A stretch of 64,000 bases of DNA from positions 70,580,552 through 70,644,551 of the forward strand of contig NC_092524.1 in NCBI RefSeq assembly GCF_037038585.1. The letters run 5' to 3'. The notes under the pieces are model-generated. The model was not told the origin of the DNA and ran no database searches. It saw nothing but the letters and a program-made list of their open reading frames with translations. Shown piece after piece: positions 35,321-48,012 of this stretch. The stretch comes from Patagioenas fasciata (Eukaryota; Chordata; Aves; Columbiformes; Columbidae). Position 1 is the first letter of the stretch. Each line of letters opens with the position of its first letter. Both the position numbers and the translations under genes were made by a program.

Positions 35321-36865
35321 ACTCCCTGCCTACCCCAGAGCTGCACCGATGGAGACGCTGCTCCGTGAGACAGGGCAGAGCTGTCGGGGTCTCCTTGCAC
35401 AGGTCCCAGCAAGCTCGGGGGCAGCCACGGGATCTACGCTGTTCACAGTGCTCTGGAGCAGGTCTTACAGTTCTGGTTTCTTTGCCATTTGCCTGGTTCC
35501 CATGTTCCTTGGCTGGTTGCTCACTGATAAGTTAGCAGCAGAGCCGGGCATTTGCTAGGGAAGGCAAGTGGCTGTTGATCCTTCCTCTAATGGTTTTCAT
35601 CTGCAGGTAAGAGGCGCCCGAAATCCCCGACATGGCAGGCAGAGCTGTGTTTGTGTGTTTAACGGGCAGAGCTGTGTTTGTGTTTGCCGGGGAAGCCTGA
35701 GAGGCGTTTTGCCTCCTGAGAGCATTGCACACATAGCAGAGCTTTCCTCCCTGTGGCAGGGATTTCAGCTCGATGCTCTAGTTGTGTACTTTTGGGGCAC
35801 TGCTAAGGCACCAGCGTGTTGAGTGGCAGCGATGGAGCTGCGTCCATCCCTCATTCCGCAAAAGTCAGTTCAGAGCGTTTCTTTTTAATTAGATCCCTTA
35901 TTTTGTTTTATTTTATTTTATTTCCTGAGCTCAATTGGTACAGCTGGAAGAAGTACTGAAATGGCATCAGTGAAAGAGATTAATAATTTCTGCAGCCTGC
36001 CTCTCTCATCCAATAAAAATGATTATGTACTCTGCTTTCCATAGGATTTTGACCTCAAATGGAGTGCAGCTTAAGCAGGGACTTACCTTAATGCACAGCA
36101 ATCAATACTTTGTTTTTTAATTGTGTCGGTTCTGGCTCTATTACATACTGTTAAAAACCTCTTTTGAGCACGTAATTTTTCTTTTTCTGATTGGCATTAC
36201 CGTGCTGATCTTCAGCACTGAGCTGAAGCTGAGCTTCAGTCGGGAATGATGAGGGGAATGACGGATGGGATTCACACCCCTGCACTCAGCACCACGTGGG
36301 CTCCTACCAGCACATTGTCCGTAAGAGCTGACACTGTTGCTCTGCAGGGCCGTGTTGTCCCTCTCGGGATGCTCATGGATGTTCTGGCTGCTGAAGTCCT
36401 GAGTGCTGCCCTTCTAACCCTGGCTGGTCTCTGCTGCGGGCACCGGTCCCTTTGGCATGCCAGGACATGCAAGACCATGAGCATCACTGTGTCCTGCACA
36501 CTTTGTGTGGAAGCCAGCGAGATGTGGTGCATGGGTTGAGCTCATTTGACACACCGTGTCCCTGCTGGCACCCCTGCACCGGGGATGGGCAGTGCCAGAG
36601 ATGCAGCACGGTGGAGACCAACCCTCTACTTTGTGTACGGTCTCCATTGCCACTTGTAGGTAGCGTTCCCAAAGAAACCAAGCCCTCAGGACGTGACACA
36701 CCACTCTACAGCAGCGTTCTCTCTTCCAGGTGGGAGGGAGCTGAGCCTTTGGCAGGTGTTATCTGCTCTGGTGCCTGCCTAGGACCAGTTTTGGACAAGA
36801 GGTGCTGACACAGGAGTGAGGGTGCTGCCAGCAAAGCTCTGTGTGATGACGAGGAGCTGGTGGCA
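35321..36865. other. Unique DNA, no gene recognised
   Basis: A 27-bp segment (GGCAGAGCTGTGTTTGTGT) is duplicated near 35638-35690. 35880-36190 is AT-rich. No exon or mobile element recognised. Confidence 0.45.
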
Positions 36866-37172
36866 TGCTGGCGTGTCCCGGGGCTGGCGTGTCCGGGGGC
36901 TGGTGAGCCCTGGGGCTGGCATGTCTTGGAGCTGGCGCGTCCTGGGGCTGGCGCGTCCTGGGGCTGGCGCGTCCTGGGGCTGGTGCGTCCTGGGGCTGGT
37001 GCGTCCTGGGGCTGGTGCGTCCTGGGGCTGGCGCGTCCGTCCTGGGGCTGGCGCGTCTGTCCTGGGGCTGGCGCGTCCTGGGGCTGGCGCGTCCTGGGGC
37101 TGGCGTGTCCTGGGGCTGGCGCGTCTGTCCTGGGGCTGGTGTGTCCTGGGGCTGGCGCGTCCTGGGGCTGGT
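36866..37172. repeat. 16-bp G-rich minisatellite, about 18 copies
   Basis: Core GGCGCGTCCTGGGGCT with CGCG/TGCG/TGTG variants. Most steps are 16 bp; several units carry a 4-bp insertion giving GCGTCCGTCCTGG or GCGTCTGTCCTGG. The plus strand has a GGGG run in nearly every unit, so strand asymmetry is strong. Open frames across it encode Leu/Gly/Pro/Trp repeats and are by-products. Confidence 0.93.
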
Positions 37173-40100
37173 GTTGGGGCTCCACAAATGAGCGGGGAGC
37201 AGGAGGAACAGAGAAAGGGCTGCAGGGGGGAGCAGCCTCTCCCATGCCTTGTCCCTAATCTGGCTGCTGCATCACGACCGAAACAATATGTGAAACGTAT
37301 TAACGAAATATCCTCTCACTGCCGTCACAATGGCTGGTGCCTGATGGAGGTGGCTGCAGCACAGCAATGTGCACCCTGGTAAAGGGACCTTTCTGCTGGT
37401 GCCTGGACCACATTTTTCCATCACCGTTGAGGGAATCCAACAGCAGCCACAGCCGTGCTCAGCAATCCTGCGGCAGGTTTGTCTGCAGTGCTGGCCTGGC
37501 CATGGCGGGGTGCTGGGTTTGTTCGGTGCCACGCACCAGTTTGCGGACCTAACGCAACATCTGCTTTGCTGATGAGCTTTCACACAGCCGTTAGCTTTAA
37601 AGATGCTGAAAGTCTGCTGGTTGTTTTGATCCATCTTTACTCGTTACACCTCGTTAAACCTGAGCGGTGGAGCAGAACCGGAGCGGTGCGGGAGGGCAGG
37701 GATGGCTGGGGAGGGATGCTGGGTCCTGCTCACAGGTGAGTGCGTGGGCAGGTGGGGGATGATAAACTGAAGAGAGCTTAGAAGAAAACACATTACGCTT
37801 ATTAAATGCTACCCCGGAAGGTAAACCTGCTTCTAATTTAAATTTCAGTCCTGGTGTAATTAAGCAATACAAATTATGATACTTAGCAATTTCCATCTTC
37901 AAAGCCCTTTATGGACATGAACAAATTTATTCCTGTGGCATCCTCTTGAGGAGAAAAATCTTTATTATGGGGAAAGTGAAGCAGCAATTTTTAAGCTCCT
38001 TGCTGAGGCCAAGGGGGACCTGTGCCAGCCCAGCTCTGCAGCCGCAGAGACACCCGTGTCCTTGAGACCTGTCCCTGCTGCCGCTGCCCGAGGCAGATGC
38101 TGGTACAGCTGCAGGGGTAGTGGGACCTGTGTGCGGCGCCCAGGGTGCTCCCGGGGTGCTGGGTGAGCTGATGGTGGCTGCACACCATTAAAAAACTGCT
38201 CCTGGTCTCTAAATGACCGACCAGGGCCATGGGAGAGTGGCAAACCCAGTCCGCGGGTGAGTTTCTGGTTGGTTGTCGCACAGTGTCGGTGGAGATGATT
38301 GCCACAGCAGCCGCGGACAAAGCAGAAACGGCAGGGCAATGGTTCAACCCAAACCGCAAAGTCTGAAGGGGCAGCGGTGCTTGGCTCCTAAAGAAGGGCT
38401 GGTTTTCATCCAAGACATTGCCAAATACTCTGTGTGCATGAGGTCGTCTTCCCAATGTAGGGGGTGCAGCAGCTTCTGTGTTTGGTGGCACTCAGGCCAT
38501 GCAGGAGTTTATGGAAAAGATATTTTCCTATTCTTTCACATCACTCCATTTTAAAGTACACATCACTTTGAACTAACTGCATTGGAATACGTGGCGGGTA
38601 TTGCAAGTTGTGTTACAGATGCATTTTGCGATAGGATTGATTCCTGCAAGCTAAATAACCCATTAATCCGTCATTGCTACAAGGGGGCCGAGATGCCTTC
38701 TTTCTCTGTACAGAGGATTCTGAGTTGTTTTTGTTTGGCCTTGTTCCAACTGCTTTGCATCCCCTTCGTTCTCTTCCTAGCCGTGCAGCATTTCCTGAGG
38801 GAAGCGGCATACAGGGTCTGGTGATAAGAGACCGTCTCGTATCTAAAGGACCATAGCTTGGTGCCGCGGTTTGGGCAGCTTTCTGCTGCCGTAACTGCCC
38901 CGTGGACCAGCCAAGCCCTGGGCCAGAGACCGGGGATGGGCTGGTGTCTGAGGACATGTTGTCCAGATCGTCACACCCAGGGTCGCCACTGCACTAAACC
39001 AAGAGCTGGTACACCAGCCCGAGGCTGTGTTCTTATTCGATTTATAGAAGTAATTGCACGTGTTAATGAGTTGTCTGATCATTAGAGGATGAACTCGGTG
39101 GCAGGGCTCCTGTCTTGACTCTTGCCCATTGCGCGGGGCTCTGGTGCACATGAGCTGGAGAGCTACTCCCTGTTAATTATCCCTGGATAATTAGCATACC
39201 TGATGGTTTTTAAGCCTTCAGCTAAAAGGCAGTGGAAGAAAGGAGTCAGCTACTTATTCCACCACTTTTTTTCCGCGAGAAATGCAATCATTCTTGCCAT
39301 GACAATAACACTGAACAGAGACATCGTGTACTTGGGAGAAATGACCTTCTCCGTGTCGCCTCTTGAGAGCCACATCTTGTTGGCAGGAGTGGGGACGGCA
39401 CATGTGCTGATGGTCCCGGGGCTGCCAGCCTGCGGGGACAGGGACACCCCGTCCGGCCGTGTGGGACAGCGGGTGACACACCGCTGCTGTGTGCTCACCG
39501 GGGATGCGCCGGGAGGAGCTGGAGCGCGCGACACCGGAGAAACTGCTCGAAGCCTTTTCCAACAGCAAAGAGAACAGGAACAAGGCTGAAGTCCAAGCCG
39601 GGACACTTTACTGTTCCGCACTCCCTCGTGAGAGCCGATGGGTGAAACGCGCCTCTGATTCCAAGCGCAGCCTTTTCTGGAGTCTCCACGCCTGCGCTGG
39701 TGCTCAGCGCTGAGCCTGGTTCGCTCATGAGGAGCTCGTCAGGTACTGGAGTTTATTTTCGCTTACAATACCTTTTACCTGTGAGAACGTGCGGGTTTTA
39801 TTCATAGGCGTACTTCAGTAAAATGCTTCTAGATTACTATTTTAAACGCTCTCAGACTAGCTCCTTGTACTTTGTTTCATATACACGTGTATTCTGCAGA
39901 TAACACAGAGGAATTCAGCTTGTTCCATTAAAAGCGAAGGGAAGGAGCCTCGGAGAGGCGCAGTCTGCACTCAGCAGCACCGAGCTCCGTGCAAGCGAGG
40001 ACAGCTCGGTCACTCCTCGCTTCTTTGTTCGCCTGTTTGCGGGGTGACAGGTGGGTGTCGGGGCGTGCTGGGCTCCGTTTCACAGCAGAGCTGCAGAAGG

Positions 40101-40418
40101 CATCAAACGTCGCTAAACCAGAGCTGTGGAGTCACGGAGGGCTGAGAATAAACGTGGTCCCAGGTCCTGAGGTGGGAGGAGGTGGCGCTGCGAGCTGGAC
40201 CAGCAACCTCAGTGTCCTTCTGGTGCCCAATTGAAAATAGCCCTGTGTAAAACACGTCCGAAGGGAGAGCTTCTCCCCCGATGTGAGGCCAAAGGACGGC
40301 TTAATTGGACAGGCAAAGCAGGCGCTGGAAAGGATATGGTTGCCTTGGAGGAATGTGGCGAGGGCGGCACACCGGGGAGGGGACAGTGCCGGCACAAGGA
40401 CAAATGGATTTAACTTCC
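37173..40418. other. Unique DNA, no gene recognised
   Basis: Mixed DNA with AT-rich blocks at about 37790-37990 and 39770-39930. No exon, RNA gene or mobile element recognised. Confidence 0.45.
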
Positions 40419-40745
40419 ATGGACGGGTTTAGGCTGAAAAGTAGAAGTATGGTTCTGACATTCAGAAGAATACATTTTGGAATGGTTCCCAGAAGGAAAA
40501 GAGGAGAAAAAAGGGATGTGTTTTATTTTAATATGAAGTTTAGCAGTTTATGGGAACGATCGTGTGATCCGATCCCATGGAAATGCATTGAATGTGCTAG
40601 ATGGGCCCTATGTCTTTGCACAGGAGATCGACCGGGCATTTACCAGGAACGATCATGGGGGCCCAGGGAAATCATAATAGATCATAATCACCCTATATGC
40701 TCCAAGTTAAGAGAATTCTCCCAAAGACAACATTTGGGTGAGTAA
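40419..40745 (+). other. Short Cys-containing ORF, possible exon
   Basis: An ATG-initiated frame of 108 codons in AT-richer DNA than its left flank. It encodes a basic stretch (MVPRRKRGEKR) and a Cys cluster in WKCIECARWALCLCTGDRPG. The stop lies inside a perfect splice-donor-like sequence, TTGGGTGAGTAA (GT at 40737), so the frame might be an exon end. I do not recognise the peptide and length alone is unremarkable; a decayed retroviral or host exon are both possible. Confidence 0.2.
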
Positions 40746-43700
40746 TTATTCTCAAAAGCAGCTTGCAATACAGCTAAAATATACTCAGTACTCTTCGTAT
40801 TACACTTCCTTCTTCCTCTGCTTATTTTCCCACACACGAACATTGTTCTTTGAATAATAAATATACTTTGCTATGCTATGCGAAAGTGCCATATTAAAAG
40901 GAGACTGAATGTTTAACTGAAGTTTAAACTTGTCATTCAATGATCTGATAAAAACCGTCATATGTTATTCAACTTTCAAATTAACCCCCTGAGCAGATGT
41001 TTTGAAATAAGATGCTGATTTGTCAATGTGTATTGCTTTATTTGCTGGAAAATTTCAATAACTAAGTCATGGAACTTCTGCAAAAGACACTAAATCAAGA
41101 TTTTTCCATTGACAAGTTGATCTGGTAATACAGGTTGATGAAGATGGTCTGATATCTTGAATATTGAGTTATTTCCCAGCGTCCTATTTTTCTTGCTTGG
41201 AAATTGTCTCTACCTACTCTTCAAAAAGCTATTTTTATTGTGCTGTGATTTTATTTTCACATAATTCTTCAGGTTATTTACTCGTGAATGAGAAAAGAAT
41301 GAGTTTTAAAGAGATGTGGTGCACAAATGATGTATACCCGTCCTTCTTGCTATTTTTCCTTTAGTTGTAGGCAACAAATTCCTTCCCCAAAGACAAAACG
41401 AGTTCTCCAGTGGGGGCAAACCCAAGAAACCTTTTGGAGAGCCCCCCAGGGCAGCAGCACCCACCATCAAGAGGAACATCTGGCCACTTCTGTATCGGCA
41501 TCTTCTGCGCGCAGGTTTTTGGGGGTCAGATCTTTGCGACTCTTTCTCCAGCTGATAGGAAGGGATGGGGGATGCGCCGCACATGTTAAATAAGGATCTC
41601 TTTTGAAGTGGGAGCCACGTTTCAGAAGGAGAAGCCCGGTAAACAGCGGTGGATTGACTTTTCTGACCCAGCGCTCAGCAGCTTCTTTTATCTGCTGGGG
41701 CTCGCGGGTCCTGGATCAAGCAGGCAATTTCCTTTACAAGCGCCCGGGATGCTTGAGCCGCAGTGAGCCAGCAGTCATCCTTGTTTTCGGGATCAGTGGG
41801 CTACAAAGGGAGAAGAAAGAGAACAATTTAATAACATTGCTTTTCCATGGGCGGCTGAGCCCGGGCACGCTTTCTGTTCCGCAGCATACGCTGCGCATCC
41901 CGCCGGACGCGGGGAAGCGTCTGAGCGAAAAGGCGAGTCCGGGTATGAAAGCACTGAAAAGGAGCCTAAAAAGAGAAAACTTCTCCCTTTTACCTCCTCT
42001 AAAATTCATAAGGAACGTGCTCAAAGCAATTCATTCTCGCTGTGTTGTTAGGAGGCTGCGTACCACCCCAGGGTTCCTCTTATTTCTATTCTGCATGCCG
42101 CAGAACTGTAAAGACTCTCTATGTAAAAGAAGAAAGTATAGAAAAGGCTGCTTTCAGGCTTAAAAACTTGTTTTCTATTCAGCATGCTTCAGCACTGAGC
42201 TCTTCTTATTTCTTTTTTGCTGTGACAGCAAAAAGATACCTGGGCAGTGCTTTTTCTCCCCTGGAGTCACCGCTGCAGGGCTGGAGCTGCTCTGCAGCAG
42301 GGAAACATCTCCCGTCTCCCACAGCGGGCGGAACGACCCACCGGGCTGCACCAGGCTTGCGGGGCTCAGCTCTCCATCCGAGCCCAGGACTGTTCCTAGT
42401 TAATCCCCACGCTGCGTTTTGGTGGGACAGAGTCTGCTCCAAACACCGCAGCTGGACCTGGGGAGCATCCTCGCGTGTCACTGCTCCAGGGCCCAGCCGG
42501 GCACAGGCGTCACCTTCAGCAAAGCTCCGGTGACATCCCACAGAAATCATCCTTGCAGTACCTGACACTTGTGTGTTTCTCCTCTTCTGATGCTGGTTCC
42601 ATGTCTGAAACACGAAGGGGGCCAGTGCGGCAGCTCGAGACGAGCCTCGTCCTCCTTGCACAGGAGCGAATTCAGAGCGGCAGTTCACATCCCTTCCCAA
42701 ACGGCAGACTGTGAACAGATATTTAGTTTCTTCAGCCAGCTTCTGGGTGTTTGGAACTTGCAGAGGGTTGATTTGGAAGACGGACACGTAGCCACCTTGC
42801 TGAGGGCAGACTTTCCCACAGCTGCGCCACTGGCATGTGTTGCCCGCTCTTGTCCTGCACCCACTAACTGTTCCAAAAGTGGAGAAAATCACTGGTTCTC
42901 AATTACCTCGGCAAAGTACAAATCAAGCTAAGCAAGGCGCCAGTAAATAGAAAATTGATTTCAGATTTGTCTGCTTTGGGGCTGCCGGGTTTCAGTTCAC
43001 ACGAGCAAGAGGAGGAGCCTGAGATGGATTGGTGGCCAGGACATCGATGTGAGGCAGCATCGCATCTGCTTCCAGGAAAGGCCACCAGCCACGGGGACAC
43101 AGCAACTACCCAGCAGATGAGGAGATATGAGGGAAAATTCTGTGGCTTGGCTGCTTCAAGTAGCAATATTTGGAAAATGGAAAATACCACCAGAACAGCT
43201 GCAATGGCTTTGTAGGAGCAGAGCGACGTGGCAAAGCACAGGCGGCAGGGCCGGGAGCCGGGCGGCTGCAGCAGCACCAGCCGCTGGCCACAAGCCACAC
43301 GGCGTGTGATGGGACACGCTGAGTCTGCTCCTCCCGGAGCCACAGAACAAGCAGTGAACAGTAACACACACGGTAACCAACTTATTGCACTTACAATAGC
43401 GTGTGGCATGAAAAATAGCCTGTTTAGTGAGCAGATACAGGCAGCGAAGGAAGAGACGCATTTCCATTTTAATATGCGCTCTTCTCAAGGTGAGTTAATA
43501 GGGACTTTTTGTAATGACCTAAATGAAACTTCAATTTCTTGTGCCCGTAAGCACTCTGTAATTTTTCTGATTTGTTCAGGTTGGTTATAGGGAAATCAAC
43601 CAAGCCACAAACCAAACACTTTGCAGTGCGTCCTCATGTAATTTCTGCACAAGGAGGACGATATTTGTACGTTGTGAAATGAAGCAAACTGGAATAGCGG

Positions 43701-45681
43701 TAATGATTTGATAAGAATTTCCTAAGTATTCTCTGGCTTATCTCTGCCATTAGCTAATTGGAGCCTGGCCGGTTGCCATGGAGACCTGGCTAAGCAGGTA
43801 GCAGCATCCGTGCTCACTGAGACACCGAGGAAGAGAAGGGGGAGCACGGGAGTGCAGGGTTTGTTCTATTTTCTGCTGCCAGCCCATGTCTACAAGAACA
43901 CTGTGGGTGTGCAGTGGGTCGTTCTTACCCTCCGGTGTCCCATGGGGCACATCACAAGCGTCCCTCCTGGTGTCTGGGTGTGAATTTGTGGGGCAGAGCA
44001 TCCTCTGTGCTCCATGGCAGAGGTCAGGCAGCAGCACAGCTCCTCGCTCTGGGCTGCCGGTCCTTCAGTAAATCCCGCCAGCCGGGGTTTGCACTCCTGA
44101 TCAGACCAGATTTTTCCATTTAGCGGCTGTCATCCCAGTGGTCTCTTCTAAAGCTCTGTTTTGCTTGCTTTCCATCCATGCATGCGTTGTCTTAATGACA
44201 GTTAAGTCACATCAGAGGAACGATGCCATGCGGACGGGGCTGTGCCTGTGAGCAGCAGAGCATGCTCGGCTGCCAGAAACATCTAGAATGTAGGAAACAA
44301 TTCTTTTGCAAATATAAAAGGCTCAGGCGGTATCTCTCAGCAAAGCGTATTTTAATAACGATTTTGCAAGACCAGGTGTTCTGCCTAAAGACAGGCACAC
44401 ATAATAGCCCTGCTTATATCCCCCAAAAATCCTGGCTGCAGTTTCCCTCCCCTGTTGCCCATTGGGTGGTACTGCAGGGTTTACAGACCACCCAACCCTG
44501 CCTCAGTTTACATACAATACCCTTCCCCCTAAATTAACTTGTAAATACAGGTATCAGTATGTATACAGGTGTCAGTATACATTCCGGGAAGAGACTGTGT
44601 TACATTGAGGATTCATAGTCCGATGTCTCTTGGTCCTTCCCCTCTGCTGGGCTCAGGCTCCAGGTCCTCAATGATGTAAAAACATCAGTTCCTCGTTAAA
44701 CGTTCCTTACGTAGAATATTGGTTGCAGCAAAGGGAAGGAAAGAAGTGAGGACTCCGGTGAATGTGCAGCGTGGGAGGCGAGCTGGGGGAGACCTGGCAG
44801 AGCTCCGGGGATGCTCGCGCTCTGGTGCAGTCCAGAAGCTCCCCCTGCAGAGACAGAGCTTGATTTTGCATGCGAGGACCCTGCGCAGCGGGTGGGACGG
44901 GTGCGGGTGTGCTGGTGTCTGCCTCGGTGACTTGGTAACAAGGAGATGTCACCCAGCCGAACTGTGTGCTAGGTGACAGTAGGAGTTTTCGTCTGGCATC
45001 TCCATCCCACTTTTTCCAAATATAGAAGATGAGCTAAGCTGTTTGCTTTGAAAGCTAAAAAGAAATGTTGGATTTTGACCTGGGGAACATCCCACAAGTC
45101 TCTGTTGGCATTTTTCCCAGTTTTAATGGGTAGGAAGACTGCTATATTTTCTTCCTCTGTCTCTGCAAGTCTTTGTGTGGCCATTGTGCCCCACAACTCC
45201 CCAGATGAGCTCCAGAACTGTCAGTTGGGCGGTTGGTGGCTTGTTAGCACCTTTTGTGCCACACTGTCCCTGTCCTCACTATGCACCATCATGTCCCCCC
45301 GCCCTGCTGACTCCCCCGTTCCCCACCCCGGCTGGGGACAGGAGGGGACAGGAGGGCCAGGACCCCGGTCACAGCCGGGTGCTCAGCCCAGGGGCCCAGG
45401 CCCAGCTCAGCTCCTGGCCCAGCTCGTCATGGCCACAGCCAGACCCGGCCGGGCTGGAAACGGGGCCGGAGCCCCTGGGGGGGTCTGGGACAGCGGGACT
45501 GTGAGCGGAGCCTCCCCTGAGCTCAGGGAGAGCGGAGGAGACTTCCCGGGATGGAGCCTCCCCTGCTCCGTGGGGAGGGATCATTTCTGGGGGGGAACCG
45601 AGGAGCCCTTGGCCCCGCACGTCGATTCTTTCTGCTGGGTGCCCGGTGAGAGCGGCTGCTCTGGGCGTGAGGGCTGCGGCT
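40746..45681. other. Unique DNA, no gene recognised
   Basis: 40750-41340 is AT-rich; 41590-43350 is mixed to GC-rich with several medium open frames that lack an ATG or a recognisable domain; 43350-44700 is mixed. 45300-45660 is very GC-rich (C/G runs, moderate CpG) and leads into the 21/22-bp array. No gene recognised. Confidence 0.4.
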
Positions 45682-47424
45682 GGGGGTCATTGTTCTGTGT
45701 GCTGGGGTCACTGTTCTGTGTGCTGGGGTCACTGTTCTGTGTGCTGGGGGTCACTGTTCTGTGTGCTGGGGGTCATTGTTCTGTGTGCTGGGGTCACTGT
45801 TCTGTGTGCTGGGGTCATTGTTCTGTGTGCTGGGGTCATTGTTCTGTGTGCTGGGGTCACTGTTCTGTGTGCTGGGGGTCATTGTTCTGTGTGCTGGGGG
45901 TCACTGTTCTGTGTGCTGGGGTCACTGTTCTGTGTGCTGGGGGTCACTGTTCTGTGTGCTGGGGGTCACTGTTCTGTGTGCTGGGGGTCATTGTTCTGTG
46001 TGCTGGGGTCACTGTTCTGTGTGCTGGGGGTCACTGTTCTGTGTGCTGGGGGTCACTGTTCTGTGTGCTGGGGGTCATTGTTCTGTGTGCTGGGGTCACT
46101 GTTCTGTGTGCTGGGGGTCACTGTTCTGTGTGCTGGGGTCACTGTTCTGTGTGCTGGGGGTCATTGTTCTGTGTGCTGGGGTCACTGTTCTGTGTGCTGG
46201 GGTCATTGTTCTGTGTGCTGGGGTCATTGTTCTGTGTGCTGGGGGTCACTGTTCTGTGTGCTGGGGTCACTGTTCTGTGTGCTGGGGTCACTGTTCTGTG
46301 TGCTGGGGTCACTGTTCTGTGTGCTGGGGTCACTGTTCTGTGTGCTGGGGTCACTGTTCTGTGTGCTGGGGGTCACTGTTCTGTGTGCTGGGGTCATTGT
46401 TCTGTGTGCTGGGGGTCATTGTTCTGTGTGCTGGGGGTCACTGTTCTGTGTGCTGGGGTCATTGTTCTGTGTGCTGGGGGTCATTGTTCTGTGTGCTGGG
46501 GGTCACTGTTCTGTGTGCTGGGGGTCACTGTTCTGTGTGCTGGGGGTCACTGTTCTGTGTGCTGGGGTCACTGTTCTGTGTGCTGGGGTCACTGTTCTGT
46601 GTGCTGGGGGTCACTGTTCTGTGTGCTGGGGGTCACTGTTCTGTGTGCTGGGGGTCACTGTTCTGTGTGCTGGGGGTCACTGTTCTGTGTGCTGGGGTCA
46701 CTGTTCTGTGTGCTGGGGGTCATTGTTCTGTGTGCTGGGGTCACTGTTCTGTGTGCTGGGGGTCACTGTTCTGTGTGCTGGGGTCATTGTTCTGTGTGCT
46801 GGGGGTCATTGTTCTGTGTGCTGGGGGTCACTGTTCTGTGTGCTGGGGGTCACTGTTCTGTGTGCTGGGGTCATTGTTCTGTGTGCTGGGGGTCATTGTT
46901 CTGTGTGCTGGGGTCACTGTTCTGTGTGCTGGGGTCACTGTTCTGTGTGCTGGGGGTCACTGTTCTGTGTGCTGGGGTCATTGTTCTGTGTGCTGGGGGT
47001 CACTGTTCTGTGTGCTGGGGTCACTGTTCTGTGTGCTGGGGTCATTGTTCTGTGTGCTGGGGGTCATTGTTCTGTGTGCTGGGGGTCATTGTTCTGTGTG
47101 CTGGGGGTCATTGTTCTGTGTGCTGGGGTCACTGTTCTGTGTGCTGGGGGTCACTGTTCTGTGTGCTGGGGGTCACTGTTCTGTGTGCTGGGGGTCACTG
47201 TTCTGTGTGCTGGGGTCATTGTTCTGTGTGCTGGGGTCACTGTTCTGTGTGCTGGGGTCACTGTTCTGTGTGCTGGGGTCATTGTTCTGTGTGCTGGGGT
47301 CATTGTTCTGTGTGCTGGGGTCATTGTTCTGTGTGCTGGGGTCACTGTTCTGTGTGCTGGGGTCACTGTTCTGTGTGCTGGGGTCATTGTTCTGTGTGCT
47401 GGGGGTCATTGTTCTGTGTGCTGG
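45682..47424. repeat. 21/22-bp minisatellite, 81 copies
   Basis: By direct count 81 units of the form G(4 or 5)TCA(C/T)TGTTCTGTGTGCT. All other positions are invariant: the only differences are four versus five G (about 40 units have five) and C versus T in TCAYTG. The 22-bp units shift the reading frame, yet no unit contains a stop on the plus strand, so all three plus frames are open for about 1.7 kb, cycling between Val-Leu-Cys-Ala, His-Cys-Ser-Val-Cys-Trp and Leu-Phe-Cys-Val-Leu-Gly. These ORFs are by-products. The homogeneity points to very recent expansion or gene conversion. Confidence 0.97.
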
Positions 47425-47914
47425 GACGGACAATGTCCCAGCGGGTACAGGGAACCTGCATTTGGGAAATGCTGCCTGAGCGCTCAGTAATTTTGGATTA
47501 CTCCCCCGTGCATTGCGTTGGTTTGTGTCGCTTGGTTTCAGTCTGAAGCACCTGAGAAGCAAGTGGGGGGAATGGTTTTACCTTGTGCTGAGCAGTGGTG
47601 TTTCTGGCTTGTGATGTTCAGCTTTGTTATCAGGGAAGTCAGGAGAGACATTGGCTCAGGGGAGAGCCAGCAGAAGGAAAGAGGGTGCATGTCTCCTAGG
47701 AAAGGATAGTTTGTTCAAGAGAGTTAAGAGACAACCTGATCCTTGCCCCAGGTACCTACATAAGTGTAGGATTGCTACTGATACAGAACATTTTCACCTA
47801 ATGAGATCTGGTGACGGAAGCTGAAACAAGACAATTTCAGCTGGGAAGCAGGAAATCACTGCAGGTAACAAAGGACTGCACCATCGTAACAGGAGTTGTA
47901 ATGGATTGTCTGAC
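47425..47914. other. Unique DNA, no gene recognised
   Basis: Right flank of the 21/22-bp array; nothing recognised. Confidence 0.45.
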
Positions 47915-48012
47915 ACTGGAAATTAATAAAATCAAGACTGGATGCTTTCTTAAAAGCTACATGAGGATTAACTGAGGGAGGCTGTATGGATTGTGTTACA
48001 CGTGCTCCTCTG
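47915..48012 (+). mobile_element. Possible ancient CR1 remnant
   Basis: AAATCAAGACTGGATGCTTT, then a GGAGGCTGTATGGATTGTGT block, resemble the 3' UTR of older CR1 families of reptiles and birds (the part before the final GACTAGATGATC-type box). No tail is visible. Short and diverged, so tentative. Confidence 0.35.

Noticed and set aside
41603..42163. Plus-strand 186-codon frame with basic C-terminus
   Set aside because: Starts at TTG rather than ATG and shows no domain or splice context.
45048..47546. Open frame of more than 800 codons rich in Cys, Val, Leu and Trp
   Set aside because: It is the 21/22-bp array read through; all three plus frames are open, there is no ATG at the start, and the frame changes at every 22-bp unit.
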